A model generated the notes under the pieces. That model ran no database searches. It had not been told where the DNA came from and worked only from the letters and a program-made list of their open reading frames with translations. The translations under genes and the position numbers were made by a program. From SHZI01 sp031395645 (GTDB lineage Bacteria > Pseudomonadota > Gammaproteobacteria > Steroidobacterales > GCA-2729495): a stretch of DNA of 64,000 nt. Below are positions 41,540 through 49,864 of this stretch, in pieces. Each line of letters starts with the position of its first letter. Positions within the stretch are counted from its first letter, which is position 1. Location: NCBI GenBank assembly GCA_031395645.1, contig JANNJM010000036.1:1-64000 (forward strand), read 5' to 3'.

Positions 41540-42124
41540 ATGTCCCGCACAAAAAAACTCCTGCTGCCCGCTGCCCTGGCCGCGCTTTTCGTGGTAACCC
41601 GCGCGAGCGGTGCTGAACCGACGCAGGTCAAGGTCGAAACGTCCGCAGGGGACTTCGTCCTGCAGCTGGACGACAGCCGGGCGCCACTGACCGTGGCCAA
41701 CTTCCTGCAGTACGTGAATGACGGCTTCTACGTCGGGACGATCTTTCACCGCGTCGTGAACGGCTTTGTGATCCAGGGCGGTGGCTTTACCCCCGATCTC
41801 GTGCAGAAGCCGCCCCGGTCAACCGTGGTCAACGAGTCCGGAAATGGACTCAGCAACCGGCGGGGTTCCGTGGCCATGGCTCGCACCGCGGAGCCGCACT
41901 CCGCCGATGCACAGTTCTATGTCAACCTCGCAGACAACCTGGCGCTGGATTCCAAACCAACGCGGTGGGGTTACGCCGTGTTCGGAGAAGTGATTCAGGG
42001 GCTCGAAATCGTGGATGAGATCGGTCACCGCGTGACCGGCAGCAAGGGCGGCATGCAGGACGTACCCGTAGAGGCTGTCTTGATCAGGAAGATCAGCGTC
42101 GTGAAGATTCCCGCCGCGAAATGA
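41540..42124 (+). CDS. Periplasmic cyclophilin-type peptidyl-prolyl isomerase
   Basis: A 194-residue protein with a signal peptide (KKLLLPAALAALFVVTRASGA) followed by a single cyclophilin domain: DSRAPLTVANFLQYV, GTIFHRVVNGFVIQGGGF with the catalytic Arg, VAMARTAEPHSADAQFYVN and YAVFGEVIQGLEIVDEIG. It resembles PpiA, so it probably assists folding in the periplasm. It is 35 bases after folD, and its stop overlaps the lpxH start as ATGA. Confidence 0.93.
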   Translation: MSRTKKLLLPAALAALFVVTRASGAEPTQVKVETSAGDFVLQLDDSRAPLTVANFLQYVNDGFYVGTIFHRVVNGFVIQGGGFTPDLVQKPPRSTVVNESGNGLSNRRGSVAMARTAEPHSADAQFYVNLADNLALDSKPTRWGYAVFGEVIQGLEIVDEIGHRVTGSKGGMQDVPVEAVLIRKISVVKIPAAK

Positions 42125-42846
42125 CGGCACTCTTTATCTCTGACCTGCATCTGGACGCCGCCCGGCCCGCCGCCACTGATTGCTTCCTGCGCTTCCTGGC
42201 CGGCCCGGCCCGCGATGCGGGCTCCCTGTACATTCTGGGCGACCTCTTTGAGGCCTGGATCGGGGACGACGCAGCGGGCCCGCACGAACGCGCCATCCTG
42301 GAGGCCCTCAAACGCTACACAGAGGCCGGCTGCCGATGCTCTTTCCTGCGCGGAAATCGCGACTTCCTGGTGGGGGAAGTATTTGCAGCCGATACCGGAG
42401 TCGCTCTGCTTGCGGACGAGAGCCGCATTGAACTTGCAGGCAACCAGGCCCTGCTTATGCACGGCGATACGCTGTGCACCGATGACCATGCGTACCAGGC
42501 CTACCGGCGCTTTGTACACCGGCCAGTCGTCCAGGCTCTCTACCTGGCTCTACCGGCCCGAGTCCGCTCGGGCATTGCAGCCTATGCCCGTCGGCGCAGC
42601 ACGTCGGCCAATGCCGGCAAACCCGCCGCGATCATGGACGTCAATCCATCAGCAGTAGACGACGCCCTTCGTCGCCACGACGTGCGCCTGCTGATTCACG
42701 GCCACACCCACCGCCCGGCGGTGCACTCGCTCGAGGTCGATGGCCGGGCGGCGCGACGCGTCGTTTTGGGTGCCTGGTACGACCAGGGCAGCGTATTGCA
42801 CTGGACGGCAGCCGGGCCGGAACTGCGCAATCTGAGTTTCGCCTGA
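42121..42846 (+). CDS. lpxH: UDP-2,3-diacylglucosamine pyrophosphatase
   Basis: Peripheral membrane metallophosphatase of lipid A synthesis, releasing lipid X and UMP (241 residues). The calcineurin-like metal sites are in FISDLHLDAARP, LGDLFEAWIGDD, RGNRDFLVG, MHGDTLCTDD and IHGHTHRPAVH. Translation is coupled to the cyclophilin gene by an ATGA overlap. It ends two bases from the convergent kinase gene. Confidence 0.96.
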   Translation: MTALFISDLHLDAARPAATDCFLRFLAGPARDAGSLYILGDLFEAWIGDDAAGPHERAILEALKRYTEAGCRCSFLRGNRDFLVGEVFAADTGVALLADESRIELAGNQALLMHGDTLCTDDHAYQAYRRFVHRPVVQALYLALPARVRSGIAAYARRRSTSANAGKPAAIMDVNPSAVDDALRRHDVRLLIHGHTHRPAVHSLEVDGRAARRVVLGAWYDQGSVLHWTAAGPELRNLSFA

Positions 42847-42848
42847 CG

Positions 42849-44066
42849 TCAGCCCGACGGCTGCCAGGCCAGCAGTTCTTCCACGGTCTGAAAACGCTCC
42901 GCGGGAAGCTTCGCCAGCATGCGCTGGATCAGGGGCTGGAACTCCCGCAGCGAGGTAGGCAGGCCGGGAACCGGCGACTGGCGGTGCTTGACGATCACGG
43001 CCATCGCGGTTTCGCCGTCGTAGGGCTTCGCGCCGGTCAGCATTTCGTAAAAGATGACACCGAGGCTGTAGATGTCACCGCGCAGATCCACAGGCTCGCC
43101 ATGCCCCTGCTCGGGACTCATGTAATAGGGCGTGCCGAAAATAGCGCCAGCACCCGTAACCTCGGCGTGCAATGCCACTTGCTTGGCGAGGCCGAAATCG
43201 ATCAGCGCCAGGGAACCATCGTCCCGAAAAAGTACGTTGGTCGGCTTCAGATCGCGGTGCAGGATACCCGCCGCGTGCAGCACAGAGAGCGCGCCTGCGA
43301 TATCCCGCATCAGACGGTACGCCTCGTACCGGTCCATGCCAGCGGCAATCCGGCGCTTGAGACTGCCGCCGCCGCAATATTCCATCGCAATGTAAGCGTG
43401 ATCGTCCGCCACTCCAAAGTCGTAAATACGCACCACGTTGGGGTGGTCGAGACGGGCAATCAGTTCGTACTCCCGGAGGAACCGGTCGAGAATCTTCCCG
43501 GTGGACGAATCGGCGATCTGGTGCAAGACCTTAAGCACCAGCTGGCGTTCCGCGTTGCGCTGGCGTGCGAGGTACACCGTGGCGAGTTCGCCATGCGCGA
43601 GCTTTCGAATGATCGTGTAATTGCGGGGAATAGGATCGCGACTACCCGTCACTGAGGGGTCGGTTGGGCCACTGCCACCTGGCGCCGAGTGCGGTGGCAC
43701 CTTGACCGCCTCGTCGATAGCTTCGATCAACCGCGCGTTGTTCAGTCCGGGCTTGCCGACGTAGTCGTACGCGCCTGCCCGCATGGCAGCAACAATCTGC
43801 CGCTCCTCCCCATTACCGATGATGACGATCGGTGGAAAGCGCGGCAGCGCACGAAACTGCCTGAGCCAGTCGAGTGCATCCCCCCGACCACAGGGATGCC
43901 CGAGCAGGATCACATCATTGCCCGCACCGGAAAATGCCTCGGGAAGCCGCCCCGAGACCAGAGGATCGTACTCACGGATGACGGCGTCGGGCCAGCGGGC
44001 TGCAACGTGGTGCGAGAGCAGCCGACGGTAGTCGGCATGGTCGTCAATGATAAGAATCTTGAGCAG
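42849..44066 (-). CDS. Pseudo-receiver / Ser-Thr (Hanks-type) protein kinase
   Basis: About 405 residues. The N-terminal receiver-like domain reads LKILIIDDHADYRRLL and keeps the acidic pair (residues 8-9) and the late Lys-Pro (YVGKPG). The phospho-acceptor Asp is Gly (NDVILLG, residue 56), and the Thr/Ser switch position is also lost. From about 148 on is a Hanks kinase with ATP lysine (LVLKVL), HRDLKPTN, IDFGLAK and MSPEQ intact, but a degenerate glycine loop (LAHGELATV). A frame with a standard start begins only at GTG 43913, inside the receiver. The full domain needs CTG at 44066, three bases after AAGG and overlapping the end of purF. It is the last gene of the purF run. Confidence 0.85.
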   Translation of the reverse strand: MLKILIIDDHADYRRLLSHHVAARWPDAVIREYDPLVSGRLPEAFSGAGNDVILLGHPCGRGDALDWLRQFRALPRFPPIVIIGNGEERQIVAAMRAGAYDYVGKPGLNNARLIEAIDEAVKVPPHSAPGGSGPTDPSVTGSRDPIPRNYTIIRKLAHGELATVYLARQRNAERQLVLKVLHQIADSSTGKILDRFLREYELIARLDHPNVVRIYDFGVADDHAYIAMEYCGGGSLKRRIAAGMDRYEAYRLMRDIAGALSVLHAAGILHRDLKPTNVLFRDDGSLALIDFGLAKQVALHAEVTGAGAIFGTPYYMSPEQGHGEPVDLRGDIYSLGVIFYEMLTGAKPYDGETAMAVIVKHRQSPVPGLPTSLREFQPLIQRMLAKLPAERFQTVEELLAWQPSG

Positions 44067-44071
44067 ACGCC

Positions 44072-45634
44072 TTACCCGGTGCGCAGGCGGGAACCGGGGG
44101 TAAGAGGTGTGACGTCGTCGCCTTCCGGGTCGCGAAGCTCGAACGGGCCGCGTCTTCGCTTCCCGCCCCGCTGGCTCTTGGCCCGGTCAGAGCGATTCTG
44201 CTCCAGGTGAGCAAGATATTCGGGACTGATGTCGCCCGTAACGTACTGGCCTGAAAAGCACGAGGTATCGAAGTGCGATATATCGCCGTTGTCGTACCGG
44301 ACGGCGCGAATCAGATCATCGAGATCCTGGTAAATGAGCCAGTCGGCCCGGATCAATTCCTGCACCTGCACTTCGGTACGGCCATGGGCGACCAGCTCAC
44401 TGGCCGCAGGCATGTCTATGCCGTAGACATTGGGGTAGCGGACAGGTGGCGAGGCCGAGGCAAAGTACACGCGGCGGGCACCCGCCTCGCGAGCCATCTC
44501 GATAATCTGCTTCGAAGTAGTCCCGCGAACGATGGAGTCGTCAACCAGCAGCACGTTCTTGTCACGGAACTCCAGGTCGATGGCATTGAGCTTGCGCCGC
44601 ACCGACTGCCGCCGCTGCTCCTGCCCGGGCATGATAAACGTTCTGCCGATGTAGCGGTTCTTGATGAACCCCTCCCGGTATTTCACTCCGAGGCGATGCG
44701 CAACCTCAAGCGCACTGGTGCGGCTCGAATCGGGAATCGGAATCACCACCTCAATGTCGTGATCAGGGCGCTCGCGCAGGATCTTGTCGGCCAGCCGTTC
44801 GCCCATTCTCAGCCGGGATTTGTACACAGAAATTCGGTCAATAATGGAATCGGGGCGTGCAAAGTAGACGTACTCGAAGATACACGGCGTATAGCTCCGG
44901 CGTGCACCACACTGCTGGCTGTGGAGGGTGCCGTCACTCTCGATGATCACCGCCTCGCCGGGCAGGATGTCGCGAATGACCTCGAAATCGAGTGCATCCA
45001 TGGCCACGCTCTCGGACGCCACCATGTGCTCGACGCCGCCCGCCGTCTCGCGACGCCCGATACACAGAGGTCGAATGCCGTGGGGATCCCGGAACGCCAC
45101 GATGCCATAGCCAATGACCAGCGCAACCACCGCATACCCGCCCCGGCACCGACGGTGGACCGCGGACACCGCGGCAAAGATGGCCTTGGGTGTAATGCAC
45201 TCAGCGTCCTGGCGCTGCAACTCGTGGGCAAATACGTTGAGCAGCGCCTCGGTATCAGAACCGGTATTCAGATGCCGGCGGTCCTGCTGGACCAGCAGCT
45301 CCTTGAGTTCGTCCGAGTTCGTGAGGTTGCCGTTATGTGCCAGGCCAATACCGTAAGGCGAATTCACGTAGAAGGGCTGAGCCTCGGATGAATTCAGCGT
45401 ACCGGCGGTCGGATAGCGACAGTGGCCGATGCCAATATTGCCTCGCAACTCGTCCATGTGCCGCTGCTGGAAGACATCGCTGACCAGGCCATTCTTTTTG
45501 CGGGTACAGAACGTGCCATTCCAGTCCGTCATCATGCCGGCAGCGTCCTGTCCGCGATGCTGAAGGACGGTCAGCGCATCATAAATGGCCTGATTGACAG
45601 GCCGATGGCCGACGATGCCAACGATGCCACACAC
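44072..45634 (-). CDS. purF: Amidophosphoribosyltransferase
   Basis: First committed enzyme of purine synthesis (520 residues). The GTG start is followed by Cys2 (MCGIVGIVG), the N-terminal glutaminase nucleophile after Met removal. Other glutaminase motifs (GHCRYPTAGTLNSSEAQPF, GLAHNGNLTN) are present. The C-terminal phosphoribosyltransferase domain has the PRPP loop VLLVDDSIVRGTTSKQ. cvpA ends one base upstream, the conserved cvpA-purF pair. Confidence 0.98.
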   Translation of the reverse strand: MCGIVGIVGHRPVNQAIYDALTVLQHRGQDAAGMMTDWNGTFCTRKKNGLVSDVFQQRHMDELRGNIGIGHCRYPTAGTLNSSEAQPFYVNSPYGIGLAHNGNLTNSDELKELLVQQDRRHLNTGSDTEALLNVFAHELQRQDAECITPKAIFAAVSAVHRRCRGGYAVVALVIGYGIVAFRDPHGIRPLCIGRRETAGGVEHMVASESVAMDALDFEVIRDILPGEAVIIESDGTLHSQQCGARRSYTPCIFEYVYFARPDSIIDRISVYKSRLRMGERLADKILRERPDHDIEVVIPIPDSSRTSALEVAHRLGVKYREGFIKNRYIGRTFIMPGQEQRRQSVRRKLNAIDLEFRDKNVLLVDDSIVRGTTSKQIIEMAREAGARRVYFASASPPVRYPNVYGIDMPAASELVAHGRTEVQVQELIRADWLIYQDLDDLIRAVRYDNGDISHFDTSCFSGQYVTGDISPEYLAHLEQNRSDRAKSQRGGKRRRGPFELRDPEGDDVTPLTPGSRLRTG

Positions 45635-45635
45635 G

Positions 45636-46130
45636 TTAGAGGCGAACTCCTTGTTGTTGGGCGAACTGCTCTTGCGCCACGTCCCGCAGCTCGGCGCCTA
45701 CTGCAGCCGCATACGGTAGCAGCTTGGACTCCCGCCACCAAGGCTCTGCTGAGAATCCGCCGACCTCAAGAGCCAGAACCAGCAGTGCGGCCAGGACTAT
45801 GCCCCGGGCCAGTCCGAATAACATGCCGAGCATGCGGTCAGTCCCGGTGATCGGGCTACGGCGAACGAAATAGCTGACCAGCCACGCCACCAGGCTGCCA
45901 ATGAACAAGACGACGACGAACAGGGCAACTCGTCCGGCCCAGAGCTGCCACAGCGGATTGTCGAGCACCCGACCGAAGAGACGCGCCGCGTCCGGGCCGA
46001 AACGAGCCGCGCACCAGAGTGCCGCCGCCCAGATCACCAGCGATAGCGCCTCCCTGATCAACCCGCGCACGATGCCGAGGACCGCCGACAGCAGCAGCAC
46101 TCCCAGCAGCAGGTAATCGAAAGTGCTCAT
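45636..46130 (-). CDS. cvpA: CvpA family membrane protein
   Basis: A 164-residue inner-membrane protein with about four helices (YLLLGVLLLSAVLGIVRGLI, LSLVIWAAALWCA, VALFVVVLFIGSLVAWLV, GIVLAALLVLALEV) and the family pattern RMLGMLFGLARGIV. It is linked to colicin V production, purine operon context and envelope stress tolerance, but the molecular role is not settled. It lies between the SPOR gene and purF. Confidence 0.94.
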   Translation of the reverse strand: MSTFDYLLLGVLLLSAVLGIVRGLIREALSLVIWAAALWCAARFGPDAARLFGRVLDNPLWQLWAGRVALFVVVLFIGSLVAWLVSYFVRRSPITGTDRMLGMLFGLARGIVLAALLVLALEVGGFSAEPWWRESKLLPYAAAVGAELRDVAQEQFAQQQGVRL

Positions 46131-46133
46131 CGA

Positions 46134-46796
46134 CTACTCGCGGCCAACCCTGCCACCCTTGAACCCAGCCGCCGCCAGTCTCGCGGCCAGTTCTTCGGCC
46201 GCGACCCGGTCCACTGCCGGCCCGGCGCGAACGCGAAACAGGGTTCCACTGGCACCGCCCCCGCCCTTGACGGACGCGCTGAAACCACTGTTCTGCAGGT
46301 CCGATGCCAGCCGATCGGCGTTGCCCCGCTGCGAGAAGCTGCCGAGCTGCACGATCCAGTCACCCGACCCGCCCGCGGCACCTGAGGCAACGACCGGCGC
46401 TCGTGGATCCGCTGCCACGCGATCCGGTACCGGAGTCGCCGGCTTGATGGTAGCGGGCTCCAGTGAGTCGGGGGGCGCTGTTGCAGGCTCCGATTCAGGT
46501 GCCGGCGACGCCGCCGGGGGTAAGTTCAACTGCCGTGGAGTGGGCACCGGCGGCTCGCGCCCCGGGCCGTCCAGTCGGATCGTGTGGGTGCGCAGGTTCA
46601 ATGACTTGTCTGCTGCCCCATCGGCGGTCTGGCTCGGCAACGGAGCCGCGGAAGTGGCTGCTGAAGGAACGATTGACGGGTGCGTAATCGTCGCGCCGGA
46701 TTCCGGATTGCCGTCCAGGATGGCCGGCACGACCAGCACCAGCACCGCGAGCAGGCACGCGGCCCCGACCATTCGTTCTGCGAGCTGGCGGTCCAT
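46134..46796 (-). CDS. SPOR-domain cell-division protein (DedD-like)
   Basis: A 220-residue protein with one N-terminal membrane helix (MVGAACLLAVLVLVVPAIL), a long Pro/Ala-rich periplasmic linker, and a C-terminal SPOR domain (WIVQLGSFSQRGNADRLASDL ... LFRVRAGP) that binds denuded peptidoglycan at division sites. The ATG at 46796 (MDRQLAERM) matches DedD-like starts. It is three bases before cvpA, in the conserved folC-dedD-cvpA-purF order; its frame start lies 24 bases inside a spacer after folC. Confidence 0.92.
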   Translation of the reverse strand: MDRQLAERMVGAACLLAVLVLVVPAILDGNPESGATITHPSIVPSAATSAAPLPSQTADGAADKSLNLRTHTIRLDGPGREPPVPTPRQLNLPPAASPAPESEPATAPPDSLEPATIKPATPVPDRVAADPRAPVVASGAAGGSGDWIVQLGSFSQRGNADRLASDLQNSGFSASVKGGGGASGTLFRVRAGPAVDRVAAEELAARLAAAGFKGGRVGRE

Positions 46797-46819
46797 CACA
46801 ACAAAGTTCCGGCAAGGAG

Positions 46820-48118
46820 TCAGTATAAACCAAGCCACTGCAGGGCGGGCGCGACGATTCGGAAGGAACCGCAGACCACGATGCGTCCCCCGGGCGCCGT
46901 GACCTCGCGGGCCGCAGCAAAGGCGGCGGCTGGCGTGGCCACCCAGGTCGCATTGCTGATTGAAGCGGCGCCCACCGCTGCCCTCATTCCGGCCTCGGTG
47001 CTGGCCCTTGGATCGTCGACTCCCGAGAGAATCCAGCGGCCGGCGGCCGGACGGAGCTCGGCGACGAACTCGGCAATGGCCTTGTCGGTCAGCAGGGCCG
47101 CAACGATAGTGACGTTTGCGAGGCCGCCGTCCGGTGCCGGCAGCGTATTCAGTTGCTCACGCAGAACGGCGGCGGCCTGCGGATTGTGGGCGACGTCGAG
47201 AATCCACTCGTGCTCGCGCTGCACGATCTGGAAACGACCGGGCGGGCTGGACTGGAGCAGCACGGGGTTCAGGAACGTGGCGTTGAGCCGCACTGCCGGC
47301 CGCATTTCGGCCAGCGCCGCGAGAGCGAGCGTCGCATTCCGGAATTGCGCGGCAGTCCAGTGGGCCGGCGACCGCAGGCCAGTCAGCTGCTGCCGCCCGC
47401 CCGGCCCTCGGCCTTCCCACTGCCACCGACCGGCCACGCCATCCGGAGCGTAGCTAAAGTCCGGGCCGTAAGTCCGCAGGTCGGCTCCGACGCTAGCAGC
47501 CCGTGCGCGAATCGCCGCCGGCACCGGCGAGTCGCCGTACAGCGCCAACCTCCCACTGTGCATGATGCCGGCCTTCTCTGCGGCAATCGCTTCGATGGAA
47601 TCACCGAGCCATTCCTGGTGATCGAGACCGATGGTGGTAATCAGCGCAACGTCAGCGTCCAGCGCGTTCACGGCATCCAGTCGCCCGCCAAGGCCAACTT
47701 CCAGGAGCCAGGTGTCACAAGCCGCATCGGCAAAGCTGACGAAGGCCGCCAACGTGCCGAATTCGAAGTACGTCAGGGGCACGGAATTCCGCGCCGCCTC
47801 GACGCGCGCGAACGCTGCCAAAAGTGCCGGGTCGGATACGGATCGACCACCGATCTGGATCCGTTCGTTGTAATGCACGAGGTGCGGGGAAGTGTAGAGC
47901 CCCGGATGGCCGCCGGCAGCCCGCAGGCAGTCGTACAGCAAGGTAACCGTAGACCCCTTGCCGTTGGTACCGCCGACAGTGATCACCCGGCCGGCCGGCA
48001 CCTGCAGTCCCAGCCGCTCCAGCACCTCGCGCACGCGCTCAAGGCCCATATCGATCGTGCGGGAATGCAGAGTTCCCTGCCACTGAAGCCAGTCAGCAAC
48101 AGAGCGGAAATCGGCCAT
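46820..48118 (-). CDS. folC: Dihydrofolate synthase / folylpolyglutamate synthase
   Basis: Mur-ligase-like enzyme (432 residues) adding glutamate to dihydropteroate and folates. ATP site VGGTNGKGSTVTLLYDCL, ligase signature HLVHYNERI, TTIGLDHQEWLGDSIEAIAAEKAGI and the C-terminal DVAHNPQAAAVLREQL are diagnostic. It follows accD with a four-base gap. Confidence 0.96.
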   Translation of the reverse strand: MADFRSVADWLQWQGTLHSRTIDMGLERVREVLERLGLQVPAGRVITVGGTNGKGSTVTLLYDCLRAAGGHPGLYTSPHLVHYNERIQIGGRSVSDPALLAAFARVEAARNSVPLTYFEFGTLAAFVSFADAACDTWLLEVGLGGRLDAVNALDADVALITTIGLDHQEWLGDSIEAIAAEKAGIMHSGRLALYGDSPVPAAIRARAASVGADLRTYGPDFSYAPDGVAGRWQWEGRGPGGRQQLTGLRSPAHWTAAQFRNATLALAALAEMRPAVRLNATFLNPVLLQSSPPGRFQIVQREHEWILDVAHNPQAAAVLREQLNTLPAPDGGLANVTIVAALLTDKAIAEFVAELRPAAGRWILSGVDDPRASTEAGMRAAVGAASISNATWVATPAAAFAAAREVTAPGGRIVVCGSFRIVAPALQWLGLY

Positions 48119-48122
48119 GGTC

Positions 48123-49007
48123 TCAGGCCGGCGTGTCGGGCCGACTTTCGGGTGGCGGCGCCTGCTTCAGGAGTTTCGCCAGCAGCGAAGCGATTTCATC
48201 GCGCAGCTGCCGACGGTCCACCAGCATGTCGAGTGCGCCGTGCTCCAGCAGGAACTCGCTGCGCTGGAAGCCTTCCGGAAGTGTCTCGCGAACGGTTTGC
48301 TGAATAACACGGGGTCCCGCGAAGCCGATCAGCGCATTCGGCTCCGCGATGTTGACGTCGCCGAGCATGGCGAGGCTCGCCGAGACACCGCCGGTCGTGG
48401 GATCCGTGAGCACGGAAATGAACGGCACACGCGCTTCAGCCAGTTCGGCCAGCGCCGCGCTGGTCTTGGCCATCTGGAGCAGCGAATACAGGGCCTCCTG
48501 CATGCGAGCACCGCCACTCGCGGCAAAGCTGATCAGCGGCTGGCGGTTGTCCCGGCTCCAGACTGCCGCACGGGCAAATTTCTCGCCAACCACAGAACCC
48601 ATGGAACCTCCCATGAAGCGGAACTCGAAGGCACAGGCGACTACCGGCTGACCCTTCAGCAGACCGGTCATCGCGATCAGTGCATCCCGTTCACCGGTCT
48701 CCTTCTGCGCTAGCGTGATCCGGTTCCGATACGGTTTGCTGTCTTTGAAGCGTAGCGGATCGTGCGGGCTCAGCTTCTCGGCGATCTCACGGCCTGTGCC
48801 CGTATCGAGAAACACCATCAGTCGGTCACGGGCCACGAGGCGCATGTGGTGGCTGCACTTCGGGCAGACGTGCAGGTTGCGCTCAAGTTCCGCCCGATAG
48901 AGCTGGGCGCTGCACTGTGGGCACTTGATCCAGAGTCCCTCGGGAACAGAACGGGTGCGCCGCTCCGTCTTGATGCGCGAGGGAAGGACCTTTTCGTACC
49001 ACGTCAT
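48123..49007 (-). CDS. accD: Acetyl-CoA carboxylase carboxyltransferase beta subunit
   Basis: Transfers carboxyl from biotin to acetyl-CoA (294 residues). The N-terminal zinc finger has CPQC ... CPKC. The crotonase-like domain shows VACAFEFRFMGGSMGSVVGEKF, FAASGGARMQEAL and DPTTGGVSASLAMLGDV with the oxyanion-hole glycines. Positioned between truA and folC. Confidence 0.97.
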   Translation of the reverse strand: MTWYEKVLPSRIKTERRTRSVPEGLWIKCPQCSAQLYRAELERNLHVCPKCSHHMRLVARDRLMVFLDTGTGREIAEKLSPHDPLRFKDSKPYRNRITLAQKETGERDALIAMTGLLKGQPVVACAFEFRFMGGSMGSVVGEKFARAAVWSRDNRQPLISFAASGGARMQEALYSLLQMAKTSAALAELAEARVPFISVLTDPTTGGVSASLAMLGDVNIAEPNALIGFAGPRVIQQTVRETLPEGFQRSEFLLEHGALDMLVDRRQLRDEIASLLAKLLKQAPPPESRPDTPA

Positions 49008-49031
49008 GCGCGAATCATAGTCAAGTCTGGT

Positions 49032-49826
49032 TCACCGATCACGCCAGACGGCCTGAGCGGCTGCTCTCGGCAACGCCAGTTCCGCCGGGTAGTGCACTTC
49101 CGCGAGATACAGGCCCTCAGGCGGTGCCGTTGGTGCCCCCAGCCGCCGGTCCCGGCTGGCCAGCAGCTCGGCCATCCAGCCGGGTTCTGCGTCGCCGGTT
49201 CCGATCCGGACCAGCGCACCAACAATATTGCGCACCATGTGGTAGAGGAAGCCATTGGCACGCACTTCGACGTGCACATACTCGCCTGCCCGGGTAACGA
49301 CCATCCGCTCGAGCCGGCGGACAGGACTGCGGGACTGACAACCGGCACCGCGAAATGCAGAGAAATCGTGGTCGCCAAGGAGGTAGGCCCCCGCGGCAGC
49401 CATCCGTTCCACTCCAAGCGCTCCCCGGTAACACCACGCACGGTGGCGTTCCAGCGCGGAACGCACCTCCCGATGCAGGATAACGTAGCGGTAGGTGCGG
49501 GCGAGTGCGGAAAAACGGGCGTGAAAATCAGTGGGAACGGCTCGAACCCATTGAACGGCGACATCTGCCGGCAGATTACTGTTGATCCCCAGTAGCCAGG
49601 AGCGCAAGGAACGTTGCGCGTCGGTATCGAAGTGGACGATCTGACCACAGGCGTGCACACCCGTATCGGTGCGGCCGGCCGCGGCCGTGCTGATCGGCTG
49701 GTTGGCTACGACACCGATGGCAACATTGAGAACTTCTTGGACGCTGCGGGCATGGTTCTGAGTCTGCCAGCCGAAGAATGCGCCGCCGTCGTACTCCAGC
49801 CCGGCCGCAAAGCGCTGGGCGCTCAA
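49032..49826 (-). CDS. truA: tRNA pseudouridine(38-40) synthase
   Basis: Modifies the tRNA anticodon arm (264 residues). The catalytic Asp lies in AAAGRTDTGVHACGQIVHF. AGLEYDGGAFFGWQTQ, ARFSALARTYRYVI and RANGFLYHMVRNIVGALVRIG are family motifs. The start is TTG at 49826, with AGAGG eight bases upstream. It follows fimV by 38 bases. Confidence 0.95.
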   Translation of the reverse strand: MSAQRFAAGLEYDGGAFFGWQTQNHARSVQEVLNVAIGVVANQPISTAAAGRTDTGVHACGQIVHFDTDAQRSLRSWLLGINSNLPADVAVQWVRAVPTDFHARFSALARTYRYVILHREVRSALERHRAWCYRGALGVERMAAAGAYLLGDHDFSAFRGAGCQSRSPVRRLERMVVTRAGEYVHVEVRANGFLYHMVRNIVGALVRIGTGDAEPGWMAELLASRDRRLGAPTAPPEGLYLAEVHYPAELALPRAAAQAVWRDR

Positions 49827-49864
49827 TCCAGGGACCTCTCGCCGGGACCGGTCGACGAGACCCG

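Noticed and set aside
44273..45391. Plus-strand open frame of 372 codons
   Set aside because: Antisense to purF; no ribosome binding site or domain.
47153..48307. Plus-strand open frame of 384 codons
   Set aside because: Antisense to folC and accD; composition is that of a shadow frame.
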